Assembly (NCBI GenBank): GCA_905479195.1
Contig: CAJQLO010000001.1
Location: forward strand, 304,694 to 368,693
Origin: an uncultured Gammaproteobacteria bacterium
GTDB lineage: Bacteria > Pseudomonadota > Gammaproteobacteria > GCA-002705445 > GCA-002716945
DNA length: 64,000 nt
Direction of reading: 5' to 3'
Below are positions 52,948-62,067 of the stretch, one piece after another; positions within the stretch are counted from its first letter, which is position 1; each line of letters starts with the position of its first letter. The notes below the pieces were generated by a model. That model searched no databases. It had not been told where the DNA came from and worked only from the letters and a program-made list of their open reading frames with translations. The position numbers were made by a program, and so were the translations under genes.

Positions 52948-54658
52948 GAATACCTTTTAGACATAATTCAAATTCATATGTAAATTCTTTTATATCATAA
53001 AATTTTTTCATACATACATCGTTAGAAAGCTTTTCCTTTATCTTTTTTAGATAAGTTTTTTCTGAACATAATTTTATTATTTTCTCTTCATACTCTTGGG
53101 TGTTATGAGCAATAAGCTCATCGAGGCCTATTAACGATAATAGGCTGGAACTAACGCGAGATGCAAAATGTTTACCCATAATTGTTACCACAGGCACTGA
53201 AGACTGTAAGGCATCAGTAGTTGTTGTATGACCATTGTATATTCTGGTATCAAGGGCAACATCAACAAGAGTAAGTCTTTCTAGGTGTCTATCTCGATCT
53301 ATACGCGGAGCAAAGATTAATCTATCTGAGGATATACCATGTAATTTAGCGCATTCAGTTAAATTTTCTTTTGCCACCTCATTGTCTTCCAGTATCCATA
53401 AATATGCTGAAGACAAATTTTTCAATATATTCATCCAGGATTCAAAGATAATTTTATCAATTTTAAATGACTGATTAAAACATGAAAGAACTACGGATTC
53501 ATTAGGTAATCCATAATCAGATTTTAAATTACCTTTCATTGATATATTTTTTATACCATTATTTACTTGATACGTATTTGGCAAATAAAGAAATTTTTCT
53601 AAATAATATGGCTGTATATTTTCTGGAGTCACTATTTTATCTGTAATTATATAATCATAAAAATCATATCCTGATGTTCCGGGATAACCCAGATATGATA
53701 TTACCTTTTTTGCTGGTCTAGAACTCATAATTTTTTGACGATTATTAGTAATAATAATGGAGAGATCTATCAGTATATCTATATTCAATTTTGATATTAG
53801 TTCAATAGCATCTTTATCGCTAGTCCCATCAATGCTTATAAATTGATCCACATCTTTCTGTATTTCATTTTTAATATCATTTTCATGATTATAAGAGAAT
53901 ATATAAATTTCGAAGTCTTCTTTATTATGATTCTTAAATAAGTTTTTAATTAAATGGTATGTTGGATGATTTCTAAGTTCGCCACATATGTATCCAAGTC
54001 TAATCTTATTGTTCTTTTCATTATTATTTATATCAACTTTCATTGGAGTTTTTAAGATATTATTTTCTGCCCAAGATTTAGCTACAATAAAATTTATAGC
54101 CTCATCATCTGTTCTTGATATATTTAAGAAGGGATGCTCAATCCCACTACCAATATTTGCATCTAGATCACTTAAGATAGAATTCATTCCTTCCCAATCG
54201 CAGGTATTTTGTAGAACTCTATATAACAGAATTAAATATTTTATATTTTTACTTAATTTATATGATTTATCTGCATAGTTTATTGCCTGTCTATAGTCAC
54301 CAATTCTTTCCAGAGACAGGGCTAAGTTATAGTAAGCATCTGAATAACTAGGATCAAGTTTAATTGCATCCATTGCATAGTCAATTGATTGTTGGTAATT
54401 ATATTTTTCTAACTCAATTACAGATAAATTATTTAAAACCTCTTTCGATTTATTAAGCATCAGGGCTTTTTTAAAATAGATTTCAGCATTTTCTAGATCA
54501 CCATTGATTTTATATATATTGCCGCCATTAATATATAGCTTAGGATTACTTGGATAGTCGGTCAGCGCATCATTTATGATATTTAGAGCATTTGAAAAAT
54601 CACCGTTGCGAAGAAAATTTTTTATATTATCTATATAGTCTTCGAGTGGTTTTTTCAT
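52937..54658 (-). CDS. TPR protein with O-GlcNAc-transferase-like (GT41/SPINDLY) domain
   Basis: 573 residues. About three or four TPR units in the first ~145 residues (for example DLENAEIYFKKALMLN and PSYSDAYYNLALSLERIGDY). The rest is the GT41 catalytic fold: IRLGYICGELRNHPTYHLI, SYLGYPGTSGYDFYDYIITD, LYLPNTYQVN, and the NGHTTTTDALQSSVPVVTI element that binds UDP. Bacterial members glycosylate proteins (O-GlcNAc or other sugars). Acceptor unknown. 9 nt from the formate dehydrogenase stop but probably not functionally tied. Confidence 0.88.
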   Translation of the reverse strand: MKKPLEDYIDNIKNFLRNGDFSNALNIINDALTDYPSNPKLYINGGNIYKINGDLENAEIYFKKALMLNKSKEVLNNLSVIELEKYNYQQSIDYAMDAIKLDPSYSDAYYNLALSLERIGDYRQAINYADKSYKLSKNIKYLILLYRVLQNTCDWEGMNSILSDLDANIGSGIEHPFLNISRTDDEAINFIVAKSWAENNILKTPMKVDINNNEKNNKIRLGYICGELRNHPTYHLIKNLFKNHNKEDFEIYIFSYNHENDIKNEIQKDVDQFISIDGTSDKDAIELISKLNIDILIDLSIIITNNRQKIMSSRPAKKVISYLGYPGTSGYDFYDYIITDKIVTPENIQPYYLEKFLYLPNTYQVNNGIKNISMKGNLKSDYGLPNESVVLSCFNQSFKIDKIIFESWMNILKNLSSAYLWILEDNEVAKENLTECAKLHGISSDRLIFAPRIDRDRHLERLTLVDVALDTRIYNGHTTTTDALQSSVPVVTIMGKHFASRVSSSLLSLIGLDELIAHNTQEYEEKIIKLCSEKTYLKKIKEKLSNDVCMKKFYDIKEFTYEFELCLKGILKN

Positions 54659-54667
54659 TGAGATAAT

Positions 54668-57427
54668 TTAATTCAAATTATATTTTTGAATTTTTACAGC
54701 ACAAAATTTAAACTCAGGTATTTTTGCATCAGGATCTAAAGCTGCATTAGTGAGGAGGTTAGCTGCTGACTCTACATAACAAAATGGAATAAATATTTGT
54801 CCCTGCTGAAGACCATCATCTCTTCTAACATATACATCTATTTTACCTCTACGTGATGCTACTGTGATCAAGTCGCCTTCTACAACACCAAGTTTATTCA
54901 TATCTGCTAAACATAGATTTGAAATTGGATCTGGCTCTATCTCACTAAGCATGCTTGCTCTTCTAGTCATTGAGCCTGTATGCCAATGTTCTAGTTGTCG
55001 ACCTGTTATTAAGATATGCTGATATTCATCATCTGGAAGCTCGTCGGCATTAATAAAAGGTGAGGGTATAAATTGAGCTAACCCATCTTGAGTTGGAAAA
55101 TCCTCTGTAAATATAATTGGTTGACCAGGGTCTTCACTAGAGGAGCAAGGGTAGGTAACAGAGTGCTCTTTTTCAAGTCTTTCCCAGCTAATCCCGGAAA
55201 TACTCGGCATGCATTTTCTCATTTCTTCAAAAACATCTTTAGGGCCTGAGTAATCCCATTTTAAACCCATGCCATGTGCAATGCTTTGGATAATCCATAA
55301 ATCTTGTTTTGATTCCCCAGGAGGGTTTACCGCTTGTCTACCTAACTGAACTCTTCGGTCTGTATTTGTAAATGTACCAGTTTTTTCTGGAAAAGCAGAT
55401 GCTGGTAGAATTATATCTGCAAACAATGCTGTTTCAGTTACAAATATATCCTGCACCACCATATGATCTAATGTCGATAAAGCTTTTCTTGCATGGTTTA
55501 AATCAGGATCAGACATTGCTGGATTCTCTCCCATTACATATAAGCCCGTAAGTTTTTTTTCTATTACCTTGTCCATAATCTCCACAACTGTGAGACCTGG
55601 ATTTTTGTCTAGCTTAGCGCCCCAAAAGTTTTCAAAAAATTTATTTACCTTAGGGTCATCAACTCTTTGATAATCTGGAAATACCATAGGGATCAAGCCA
55701 GCATCAGATGCCCCTTGCACATTATTCTGTCCTCTTAAAGGATGCAAACCTGTTCCTGGCCTACCTATCTGTCCAGTCATTAAAGATAAAGAGATTAATG
55801 CTCGAGCATTATCTGTCCCATGTATATGTTGAGATACACCCATTCCCCAGAATATAATTGAAGCGGAAGAGGTTGCATATATCTTTGCTATCTCATTTAT
55901 TTTTTCTTCAGCAATTCCGCATATAGTCGACATTTTTTTTGGGCTATAATCTTTTAAATGAGATTTTAATTTTTCAAAGTCCTTAGTTCTTTCTTTTATA
56001 AATTTATTATCTACTAAATTTTGATCGATGATAGATTTCATTATTGCATTTATTAGAGCAACATCAGTATCAGGTTTGAATTGAAGATGATGGTTTGCAT
56101 GCCTAGCGATTTCAATTTCTTTTGGGTCTAACACAATTAAAATTTTTCCTTCTTTTGTAGCGTTCTTCATGAAGGTAGCGGCAACAGGATGATTTACTGT
56201 AGGGTTTGAGCCTATAATTATAATAACTTCAGCTTCAGTTACATCTGCAACTTGATTAGATACTGCTCCGGAACCTATCATTTCTAGTAGCGCTACAACT
56301 GATGAAGCATGACAAAGCCTAGTACAATGATCGACGTTATTTGTATTAAAACCTGTTCTGATAAGTTTTTGAAATAAGTATGCTTCTTCATTTGATCCTT
56401 TCGCGCACCCAAAACCTGCCAAGGCATTAGGACCGACATTTGATTTTATTTGATTAAATCCATTAGTTGCTTTTTCTAAAGCTATTTCCCATGTTGTCTC
56501 CTCAAAAATATCAGAGATATTATTCAAGTCAAAAGAGCTAACATCTATATCTTTAGAAACTCCTTTTTTCCTTATAAGGGGTTTAGTCAATCTTCCTTCG
56601 TTATTAATATAATCAAAACCATACCTGCCTTTTACGCAAAGCCTACTTAAGTTTGCAGGGCCATCTCTTCCTTCTGTATATAAAATTTTATTATCTTTAA
56701 CATTATAAGTTAGTAAGCAACCTACGCCGCAATATGGGCATACGCTTTCCACTTTTTTATCTGGTATAGTTAGTCCTACTTCCTTTGATGGCATTAGAGC
56801 GCCCGTTGGACATGCTTGCACGCATTCTCCACAACCAACACATGTGCTTTCACCCATAGGATCATTTATATCAAATACAATTTCTGATTTAATGCCTCTA
56901 TGAGCATAACCAATAACATCATTTACTTGCTCTTCTCTGCAAGCTCGCACGCATCGAGTACATTGAATACACGCACTAAGATTTACTGTTATAGCTGGAT
57001 GACTTGTGTCACGTTTATCTTGTATATTAGATGGAAATCTATGGGTTTGTATTTGTAATTTATTTGCCCACGTAGTTAATTCATTATTCTGGGTATACAC
57101 CTCTTCTGATACGTCGGAAGTAAGTAATTCTAAGACTAATTTTTGAGAATGGTTCACTCTTTCAGTTGAGGTATTTATAATCATCCCATCAGTTACTGTT
57201 CTAACGCAAGATGGTTGAAGTACACGTTCACCTTCAATCTCAACCATGCAGACCCGACAGTTTCCATCTGGTCTCATATCTTCTTTGTAGCATAAATGAG
57301 GTATCTCTATACTATTACGCTTTGACACTTCTAGAATAGTTTCATCAGGATTAGCAAAATATGTTTGACCATTAATTTTTAATGAAACTAATCGATCTTG
57401 GTTTATATCCTCAGGATTGGCACTCAT
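54668..57427 (-). CDS. fdhA: NAD-dependent formate dehydrogenase, molybdenum alpha subunit
   Basis: 919 residues from the ATG at 57427, which overlaps the beta-subunit stop as ATGA and has GAGGAG 9-14 nt upstream; the frame to 57499 lies inside that gene. Order: NuoG-like [2Fe-2S] ferredoxin domain (Cys46, 57, 60, 74), two [4Fe-4S] sites (Cys153/156/159/163 and Cys196/199/202/206), then the Mo domain with Cys230/233/237/264 and catalytic RLCHASS (Cys372, His373; Cys in place of Sec). It oxidises formate to CO2 at a bis-MGD cofactor. Two-subunit layout resembles FDH1 of methylotrophs. Confidence 0.93.
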   Translation of the reverse strand: MSANPEDINQDRLVSLKINGQTYFANPDETILEVSKRNSIEIPHLCYKEDMRPDGNCRVCMVEIEGERVLQPSCVRTVTDGMIINTSTERVNHSQKLVLELLTSDVSEEVYTQNNELTTWANKLQIQTHRFPSNIQDKRDTSHPAITVNLSACIQCTRCVRACREEQVNDVIGYAHRGIKSEIVFDINDPMGESTCVGCGECVQACPTGALMPSKEVGLTIPDKKVESVCPYCGVGCLLTYNVKDNKILYTEGRDGPANLSRLCVKGRYGFDYINNEGRLTKPLIRKKGVSKDIDVSSFDLNNISDIFEETTWEIALEKATNGFNQIKSNVGPNALAGFGCAKGSNEEAYLFQKLIRTGFNTNNVDHCTRLCHASSVVALLEMIGSGAVSNQVADVTEAEVIIIIGSNPTVNHPVAATFMKNATKEGKILIVLDPKEIEIARHANHHLQFKPDTDVALINAIMKSIIDQNLVDNKFIKERTKDFEKLKSHLKDYSPKKMSTICGIAEEKINEIAKIYATSSASIIFWGMGVSQHIHGTDNARALISLSLMTGQIGRPGTGLHPLRGQNNVQGASDAGLIPMVFPDYQRVDDPKVNKFFENFWGAKLDKNPGLTVVEIMDKVIEKKLTGLYVMGENPAMSDPDLNHARKALSTLDHMVVQDIFVTETALFADIILPASAFPEKTGTFTNTDRRVQLGRQAVNPPGESKQDLWIIQSIAHGMGLKWDYSGPKDVFEEMRKCMPSISGISWERLEKEHSVTYPCSSSEDPGQPIIFTEDFPTQDGLAQFIPSPFINADELPDDEYQHILITGRQLEHWHTGSMTRRASMLSEIEPDPISNLCLADMNKLGVVEGDLITVASRRGKIDVYVRRDDGLQQGQIFIPFCYVESAANLLTNAALDPDAKIPEFKFCAVKIQKYNLN

Positions 57428-59100
57428 TTTTCTAACTCCTCTGGGAAATATTTTATCACAGATTTTAGAGGATTTGATGCAGCTTGTCCTAAACCACAAA
57501 TAGATGCATCAGACATCACTATTGCCAAGTCATTTAGTAAGGGGACATCCCATTTATCTGCGCTCATTAATTTAGTAGCTTTTGAAGTTCCAACTCTACA
57601 AGGTGTACATTTCCCACATGACTCATGTTCAAAAAAACTCATGGTATTAGATGCTGCCTGCATAACTTTGTCATGACTAGAAAGTATCATTATTGCAGCG
57701 GAACCTATAAAGCAGTCATATTCATTTAACGTATCAAAATCAAGAGGTATATTCCCCATACTTGCTGGAAGAATACCACCAGATGCACCACCTGGAAAAT
57801 ATGCATGAAATTCATGACCATCAAGCATGCCACCAGCGTATTCATCAATGAGTTCTGTGACTGTAATACCTGCTGGTGCTAAATGAACACCGGGTTTTTT
57901 AACCCTTCCGCTAACAGAGAAAGATCTAAATCCTTTTCTTCCGTTGCGACCAAATGATGTAAACCAGTCTGAACCCTTCTCAGCGATATCTCTAACCCAG
58001 TATAAAGTTTCCATATTATGTTCTAACGTAGGCCTTCCAAACAGTCCAACTTGGGCAACAAAAGGAGGTCTTAATCTTGGCATACCCTTTTTCCCTTCTA
58101 TAGATTCTATCATTGCTGATTCCTCACCACATATATATGCGCCAGCTCCTCTTCTAAGTTCAATCTCAGGAATTTGGTCTTTAAATTTCTCTCTTAATTG
58201 ACTTAACTCTTTTGTCATTAAAGTTCTAACTGCAGCATACTCATCTCTTAAGTAAATATATACTTTATCTATACCAACTACTTCTGAGGCAATTAACATG
58301 CCTTCAAAAAATCTATGTGGATCCATTTCAAGATAAAATCTATCTTTAAATGTACCGGGTTCTCCTTCATCAATATTTATGGCCAGTAATCTTGGCGACG
58401 GCTGATCTTTTAGAATACGCCACTTTTTCCCAGCCGGGAAACCAGCACCACCAAGCCCTCGTAAATTAGAGTTCTCAAGTTCTGTTAAAATTTTATCTCC
58501 ATCAACTTCATTATTTTTTAGTTTATTAAATAATTTATAGCCACCCTTATCTATATACTCTTCCATATTTATATATTTAGGAATGGACGGATTATATTCT
58601 TTTGCATCAACAGCTTGCTTTACATTTTTAAGATTGGCATTATCAATAGGATTAAATTTTACTACTGCTACAGGAGCTGACTGACATCGCCCAATACATG
58701 GGACCTTTTGTATTCTGACTGTACCTTTAAAATAATCATCTAAATTTTGAGCTAACTCATTAGCACCATTTATTTCACAGGTTACTGAATCGCAAACTCT
58801 CACAGTCAAGCTTGGAGGAATTTTTTCATCTCCTTTTATGATATCAAAATGGTGATAGAAGGTTGCTACCTCATAAACTTCAGTTTGTGAAATTTTCAAT
58901 AAATTTGCTAAGGCAGTCATAAACTCTTCATTGATATGACCCTGGCTATCTTGGATAACATGGAGATATTCAATCAGATGATCGCGACGATAGCTTGAAA
59001 CTTCGAGTAATTTAACCAACTGATCTCTAACTTCAAAGTTGACTTGCCTACCTCTATTTCTGAGTTTCTTCTTTTTTTGAAGTTTTCTTTTTATATCCAT
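57424..59100 (-). CDS. fdhB: NAD-dependent formate dehydrogenase, fused NuoE-NuoF-like beta subunit
   Basis: 558 residues. Residues ~20-150 are the thioredoxin-like [2Fe-2S] domain (FdsG/NuoE; Cys103, 108, 135, 139). From ~200 on is the FdsB/NuoF part with NLRGLGGAGFPAGKKW for FMN/NADH, RRGAGAYICGEESAMIESIE and the ESCGKCTPCRVG [4Fe-4S] motif. Electrons from the alpha subunit reach NAD+ here. The fusion of the two parts matches FDH1-type enzymes rather than separate FdsG and FdsB. First gene of the operon. Confidence 0.93.
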   Translation of the reverse strand: MDIKRKLQKKKKLRNRGRQVNFEVRDQLVKLLEVSSYRRDHLIEYLHVIQDSQGHINEEFMTALANLLKISQTEVYEVATFYHHFDIIKGDEKIPPSLTVRVCDSVTCEINGANELAQNLDDYFKGTVRIQKVPCIGRCQSAPVAVVKFNPIDNANLKNVKQAVDAKEYNPSIPKYINMEEYIDKGGYKLFNKLKNNEVDGDKILTELENSNLRGLGGAGFPAGKKWRILKDQPSPRLLAINIDEGEPGTFKDRFYLEMDPHRFFEGMLIASEVVGIDKVYIYLRDEYAAVRTLMTKELSQLREKFKDQIPEIELRRGAGAYICGEESAMIESIEGKKGMPRLRPPFVAQVGLFGRPTLEHNMETLYWVRDIAEKGSDWFTSFGRNGRKGFRSFSVSGRVKKPGVHLAPAGITVTELIDEYAGGMLDGHEFHAYFPGGASGGILPASMGNIPLDFDTLNEYDCFIGSAAIMILSSHDKVMQAASNTMSFFEHESCGKCTPCRVGTSKATKLMSADKWDVPLLNDLAIVMSDASICGLGQAASNPLKSVIKYFPEELEK

Positions 59101-59139
59101 TTATATGGTATCCTGAGGATAGTTATGCATCTAGCTTAT

Positions 59140-59163
59140 GTCATTATAAGTTCTTTATATGAC
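59140..59163. other. Imperfect dyad between formate dehydrogenase and PCD genes
   Basis: GTCATTATAA and TTTATATGAC form a near-perfect inverted repeat (one bulged T) in the 111-nt divergent gap. It could be a regulatory site or a chance AT-rich palindrome. Confidence 0.25.
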
Positions 59164-59211
59164 TAATCAAGCCGTGTATTTGTATGGTTAAAAAAGAAAA
59201 GGAGATTTAAA

Positions 59212-59580
59212 GTGTCAAATGAGAAAGTATATAGTCTCGAAGAAATAGAAAAGTATCTAGAAAGTAAGTTACCGAACTGGTATTACGAAAATGGCTGGAT
59301 AAGAAGAAAGTATAAAACAAGTGGCTGGAAGGGGACGCTTATGGTTATCAATACTATCGGACACCTTGCCGAAGCTGCCTGGCATCATCCTGATCTTTCC
59401 GCATCATATGCTTTTGTAATTGTAAAACTTCAAAATCATGCGGCCAAAGGAATAACAGACAAAGATTTTTTATTAGCAGAAAAAATTGAAGCTGTTGTCC
59501 AATGGAACCCATCTTCAGAAGATAACACCTTAGAAGGTACTCCTGATGATCCAAGGTTCAAATATATTAAATATGATTAA
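59212..59580 (+). CDS. 4a-hydroxytetrahydrobiopterin dehydratase (PCD/DCoH) family
   Basis: 122 residues, GTG start at 59212 with GGAG 8 nt before it. The PCD signature EAAWHHPDLS (54-63) and KLQNHAAKGITDKDF are clear. PCDs regenerate dihydrobiopterin from the carbinolamine; there is no aromatic amino-acid hydroxylase in this window. In many bacteria members of this family occur with molybdenum-cofactor genes, which fits a place divergent to formate dehydrogenase. Its TAA shares TTAA with the convergent SCO gene. Confidence 0.88.
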   Translation: MSNEKVYSLEEIEKYLESKLPNWYYENGWIRRKYKTSGWKGTLMVINTIGHLAEAAWHHPDLSASYAFVIVKLQNHAAKGITDKDFLLAEKIEAVVQWNPSSEDNTLEGTPDDPRFKYIKYD

Positions 59581-60134
59581 TTGATAAGTTTTTTTACAGC
59601 TTTTGTGATTTCAGTATGGGGCAACCCATGAGCGATTATTCTTTTAACAATTAAATCCTCGCCTATGACATATAGGTTTGAACTATGTTCCACAAGATAA
59701 TTCTTTTTATTGGAATCTAGTAATGCGTACTTAGTTTTAAAGTATTGATTTAATTTATCAATATTTTTTTTATCAGATGATATGCCTAATATCCTTTTAT
59801 CAAAATAATTCACATATTGATTTAGAAACTGAGGAGTATCTCTTTTGTAGTCAACACTTACAAAGATAGCCTGTACTTTTTCAGCATCATCCTTTAACTC
59901 TTTCAGTGTCTTTGAAATGTCTAATAAAGTAGTTGGGCATATATCTGGACAATTTGTATATCCAAAAAATAACAAAATAACTTTACCCTTATATTTAGTA
60001 AGCTTAATGTTTTCAGATTCTATTGATTGAAACTCAACATCTGAAAGGGCCTTATTAACATCAGGCATTGCAGCTAAAAATTTTGGATTTATCATTAGCA
60101 AAACTACAATTATTATAAGGTTTTTAACGTTCAT
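59577..60134 (-). CDS. SCO1/SenC-family copper-binding protein
   Basis: 185 residues, thioredoxin fold. Signal peptide or anchor (1-22). Copper ligands are Cys62 and Cys66 in TNCPDICP and His150 in LVEHSS. SCO proteins deliver or reduce copper at the CuA site of cytochrome oxidase; no oxidase gene is present here. Divergent from the oxygenase gene across 274 nt. Confidence 0.9.
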   Translation of the reverse strand: MNVKNLIIIVVLLMINPKFLAAMPDVNKALSDVEFQSIESENIKLTKYKGKVILLFFGYTNCPDICPTTLLDISKTLKELKDDAEKVQAIFVSVDYKRDTPQFLNQYVNYFDKRILGISSDKKNIDKLNQYFKTKYALLDSNKKNYLVEHSSNLYVIGEDLIVKRIIAHGLPHTEITKAVKKLIN

Positions 60135-60287
60135 TTTTATGCCTAAATTAATAAAAAAGATTAGATTAATAAATTATTTTTAATCATAGACTTAAGTATA
60201 CACTATTATATTTCTAAACACCGCATAGGTCCTATTTTATTAGTATTTAAGCAATTTCTAATGTTACAAATTAGTTGCAAAATAGTT

Positions 60288-60316
60288 TTGACACCATACC
60301 AGAGAGGTGACAGAAT
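60288..60316 (+). promoter_or_regulatory. Promoter of the AlkB-like oxygenase gene
   Basis: A perfect TTGACA (60288-60293), 17-nt spacer and CAGAAT (60311-60316) predict a start near 60323, leaving a leader of about 86 nt. A second possible -10, TATAAT at 60378-60383, would start near 60390. Its -35 is weak. This is the best -35 box I found in the window. Confidence 0.6.
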
Positions 60317-60325
60317 TAATTCATT

Positions 60326-60337
60326 GGGAATATTCCC
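60326..60337. promoter_or_regulatory. Palindrome GGGAATATTCCC at the predicted start of transcription
   Basis: A perfect 12-bp palindrome 3-15 nt after the predicted start site, inside the leader of the oxygenase gene. Position fits a repressor operator. No regulator gene is in view. A second 8-bp palindrome TTCTAGAA is at 60349-60356. Confidence 0.45.
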
Positions 60338-60408
60338 TAAGGAGCCTGTTCTAGAATTTAACGATTTTAGGTGCAGGTATAATTGTTCGATTAATCTGGG
60401 AGGTTAAG

Positions 60409-61641
60409 ATGATCGGAAATATTTTATTAAATGTACGCTATTTACTAGCACCTGTACTAATTATAGTAGCAGGAGCTGGTGTTCTAATCGGAGGCATTAT
60501 GGCTTGGTTAGGTGTAGTTTTACTTTTTGTAGGTCTAATTGTAGACATCGCTACAAAATTTGAATCTTCAGGCGTAGGATATGACAAAGAAGGTGAATCA
60601 ATTGGATGGGCAAGTTTCCAAAACTTGACTATGTACTTTATGTTACCTGTCTTTATCTTGTTTCAACTAGTAATGGCATGGAGACTTTATACGTTCATGG
60701 CACTAGGTGGAGCTGAAGGCGCAACAGTAATGGCAATTATTCCAGGTATTTTAGAAATGAAAGAAGGAATAACTGGCATGAACTTGATTGGTGCTACATT
60801 ATCATCTGGTATCTTTATTGGTATCGGTATTATATATGGACATGAACTTTCACATACCAAAGGTTTTGGTTTTGTAATTTCACGTACAATGATGGGACTA
60901 TCAGGCTCAGCACATTTCTGCTATGCACACGTATACAACCATCACCTAGAACTTGCTAGTGAAGATGATCCTGCAACTGCTCCACGTGGACGCACAATTT
61001 ATGGACATTACCCACTATCATATTTAGGTCAATCTAAATTTTTATACAACATGGAAAAAGAGAGACTAGCTCGTATGGGTGTTTCTTTCATTTCATGGCA
61101 AAACCGTTGGATTCGTGGTTATCTAATGGCTGTTCCTACAGTAGCTCTGTTCTTTGCAGCAGGCGGCTGGATAGGTATGGCTGTATTAGCTACAATCTGG
61201 GGAATTTCAAACTTCGAATTAGAAGCTTTAAACTACCTAGAGCATTACGGTTTAATCCGTGTAAAAGATCAACCTATTGATTATCGCCATAACTGGGATA
61301 ACTCAACAGCTTTCACAAGTTGGTTCTTTATCGAAATTGGTCGTCAAGCTGACCACCATGATCGTGGTGAAACACACTTCTGGGAACTTGAAAATGTAGG
61401 TTGCCCAAACACTGGATGGGGATACTTCGTAGTATTCTTTATCGCACTAGTACCGCCAATCTGGCACTGGTACATGCGTAAAAGACTTGCTGCTTGGGAT
61501 ACTCACTTTGCGACTGACGAAGAGAAAGCAATTGCTAGAAGAATCAACAAAGAAGTTGGTTACGAAGGTACACCTTTCAACGGCGACGTCTTAGGCGATG
61601 CTGGTAACGTTGATCTTGGAATGAGAACAGCTAAGAAGTAA
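60409..61641 (+). CDS. AlkB-like membrane di-iron monooxygenase
   Basis: 410 residues, about six membrane helices, fatty-acid desaturase/AlkB superfamily. Histidine boxes: HELSH (145-149), HVYNHH (174-179) and GRQADHH (311-317), plus NYLEHYG (275-281) which is AlkB-like. In AlkB the third box reads RHSDHH; the first His aligns with Gln313. DPATAPRG follows box two. It would hydroxylate a hydrophobic substrate using O2 and electrons from a ferredoxin. GGGAGG precedes the ATG; Arg codons CGT/CGC are frequent, unlike neighbours. Divergent from alkanes-specific AlkB, so the substrate is open. Confidence 0.87.
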   Translation: MIGNILLNVRYLLAPVLIIVAGAGVLIGGIMAWLGVVLLFVGLIVDIATKFESSGVGYDKEGESIGWASFQNLTMYFMLPVFILFQLVMAWRLYTFMALGGAEGATVMAIIPGILEMKEGITGMNLIGATLSSGIFIGIGIIYGHELSHTKGFGFVISRTMMGLSGSAHFCYAHVYNHHLELASEDDPATAPRGRTIYGHYPLSYLGQSKFLYNMEKERLARMGVSFISWQNRWIRGYLMAVPTVALFFAAGGWIGMAVLATIWGISNFELEALNYLEHYGLIRVKDQPIDYRHNWDNSTAFTSWFFIEIGRQADHHDRGETHFWELENVGCPNTGWGYFVVFFIALVPPIWHWYMRKRLAAWDTHFATDEEKAIARRINKEVGYEGTPFNGDVLGDAGNVDLGMRTAKK

Positions 61642-61678
61642 CCTTTTAGGTTAAAACAATTCAAAAGATTGTTAAATT

Positions 61679-61713
61679 GTAGGTACCCTTTATGGGTACC
61701 TACTTTCTATTTT
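61679..61713 (+). terminator. Rho-independent terminator after the oxygenase gene
   Basis: Perfect 10-bp stem GTAGGTACCC/GGGTACCTAC with a 5-nt loop (TTTAT), then TTTCTATTTT. The strongest terminator in the window. It separates the oxygenase transcript from the ferredoxin gene, or reduces read-through to set subunit ratio. Confidence 0.9.
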
Positions 61714-61829
61714 AACAACTGCTAATATTCAAAAAAATTCAAAAAAAATAAAGTATCTTTAATAAATTTAAGTTATATTTATATATAAGCGACAAAGAAT
61801 AGGTCGTTGTTATAACATCGGAGAAAGAT

Positions 61830-62009
61830 ATGAAAGTAACATATGATGCGGAAACTTGTACACACGCCGGAGAATGCGTTAAAGGTGCACCAAATGTATT
61901 TAAAGTAGTTGACGGAGCATTCGTAATTGATACGGCCGCTGACTCAGAAGAAAACATTAGAGCTACAGTAGGTAACTGTCCTTCTGGCGCTCTTAAAATA
62001 CACGAATAG
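61830..62009 (+). CDS. Small mono-cluster ferredoxin (Fer4_19-like)
   Basis: 59 residues, found by reading the gap between the oxygenase and GST-like genes. Three cysteines: Cys10 and Cys16 in CTHAGECVKGAPNVF and Cys50 in NCPSGALKIHE. This is the divergent mono-cluster ferredoxin pattern (C-x5-C...CP), used as electron donors of P450s and other oxygenases and binding a [3Fe-4S] or [4Fe-4S] cluster. GGAG lies at 61820-61823, 6 nt before the ATG. Between terminators and with the reductase 800 nt away, it is the likely electron carrier for the oxygenase. Confidence 0.9.
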   Translation: MKVTYDAETCTHAGECVKGAPNVFKVVDGAFVIDTAADSEENIRATVGNCPSGALKIHE

Positions 62010-62030
62010 TCTTTATTGTTTTAATAAAGA
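62010..62030 (+). terminator. AT-rich hairpin right after the ferredoxin stop
   Basis: 8-bp stem TCTTTATT/AATAAAGA with GTTTT loop; only a short T run follows, so it may be a weak terminator or a 3'-end stabiliser. Confidence 0.35.
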
Positions 62031-62067
62031 TTTGTAAACAACAATATCATAATAGGGGGTAAATATT

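Noticed and set aside
57428..57499. Extra N-terminus on formate dehydrogenase alpha
   Set aside because: It is the overlap with the beta subunit; GAGGAG before 57427 marks the true start.
61739..61957. Minus-strand frame under the ferredoxin
   Set aside because: The plus strand encodes a recognisable ferredoxin with Shine-Dalgarno; the antisense frame has none.
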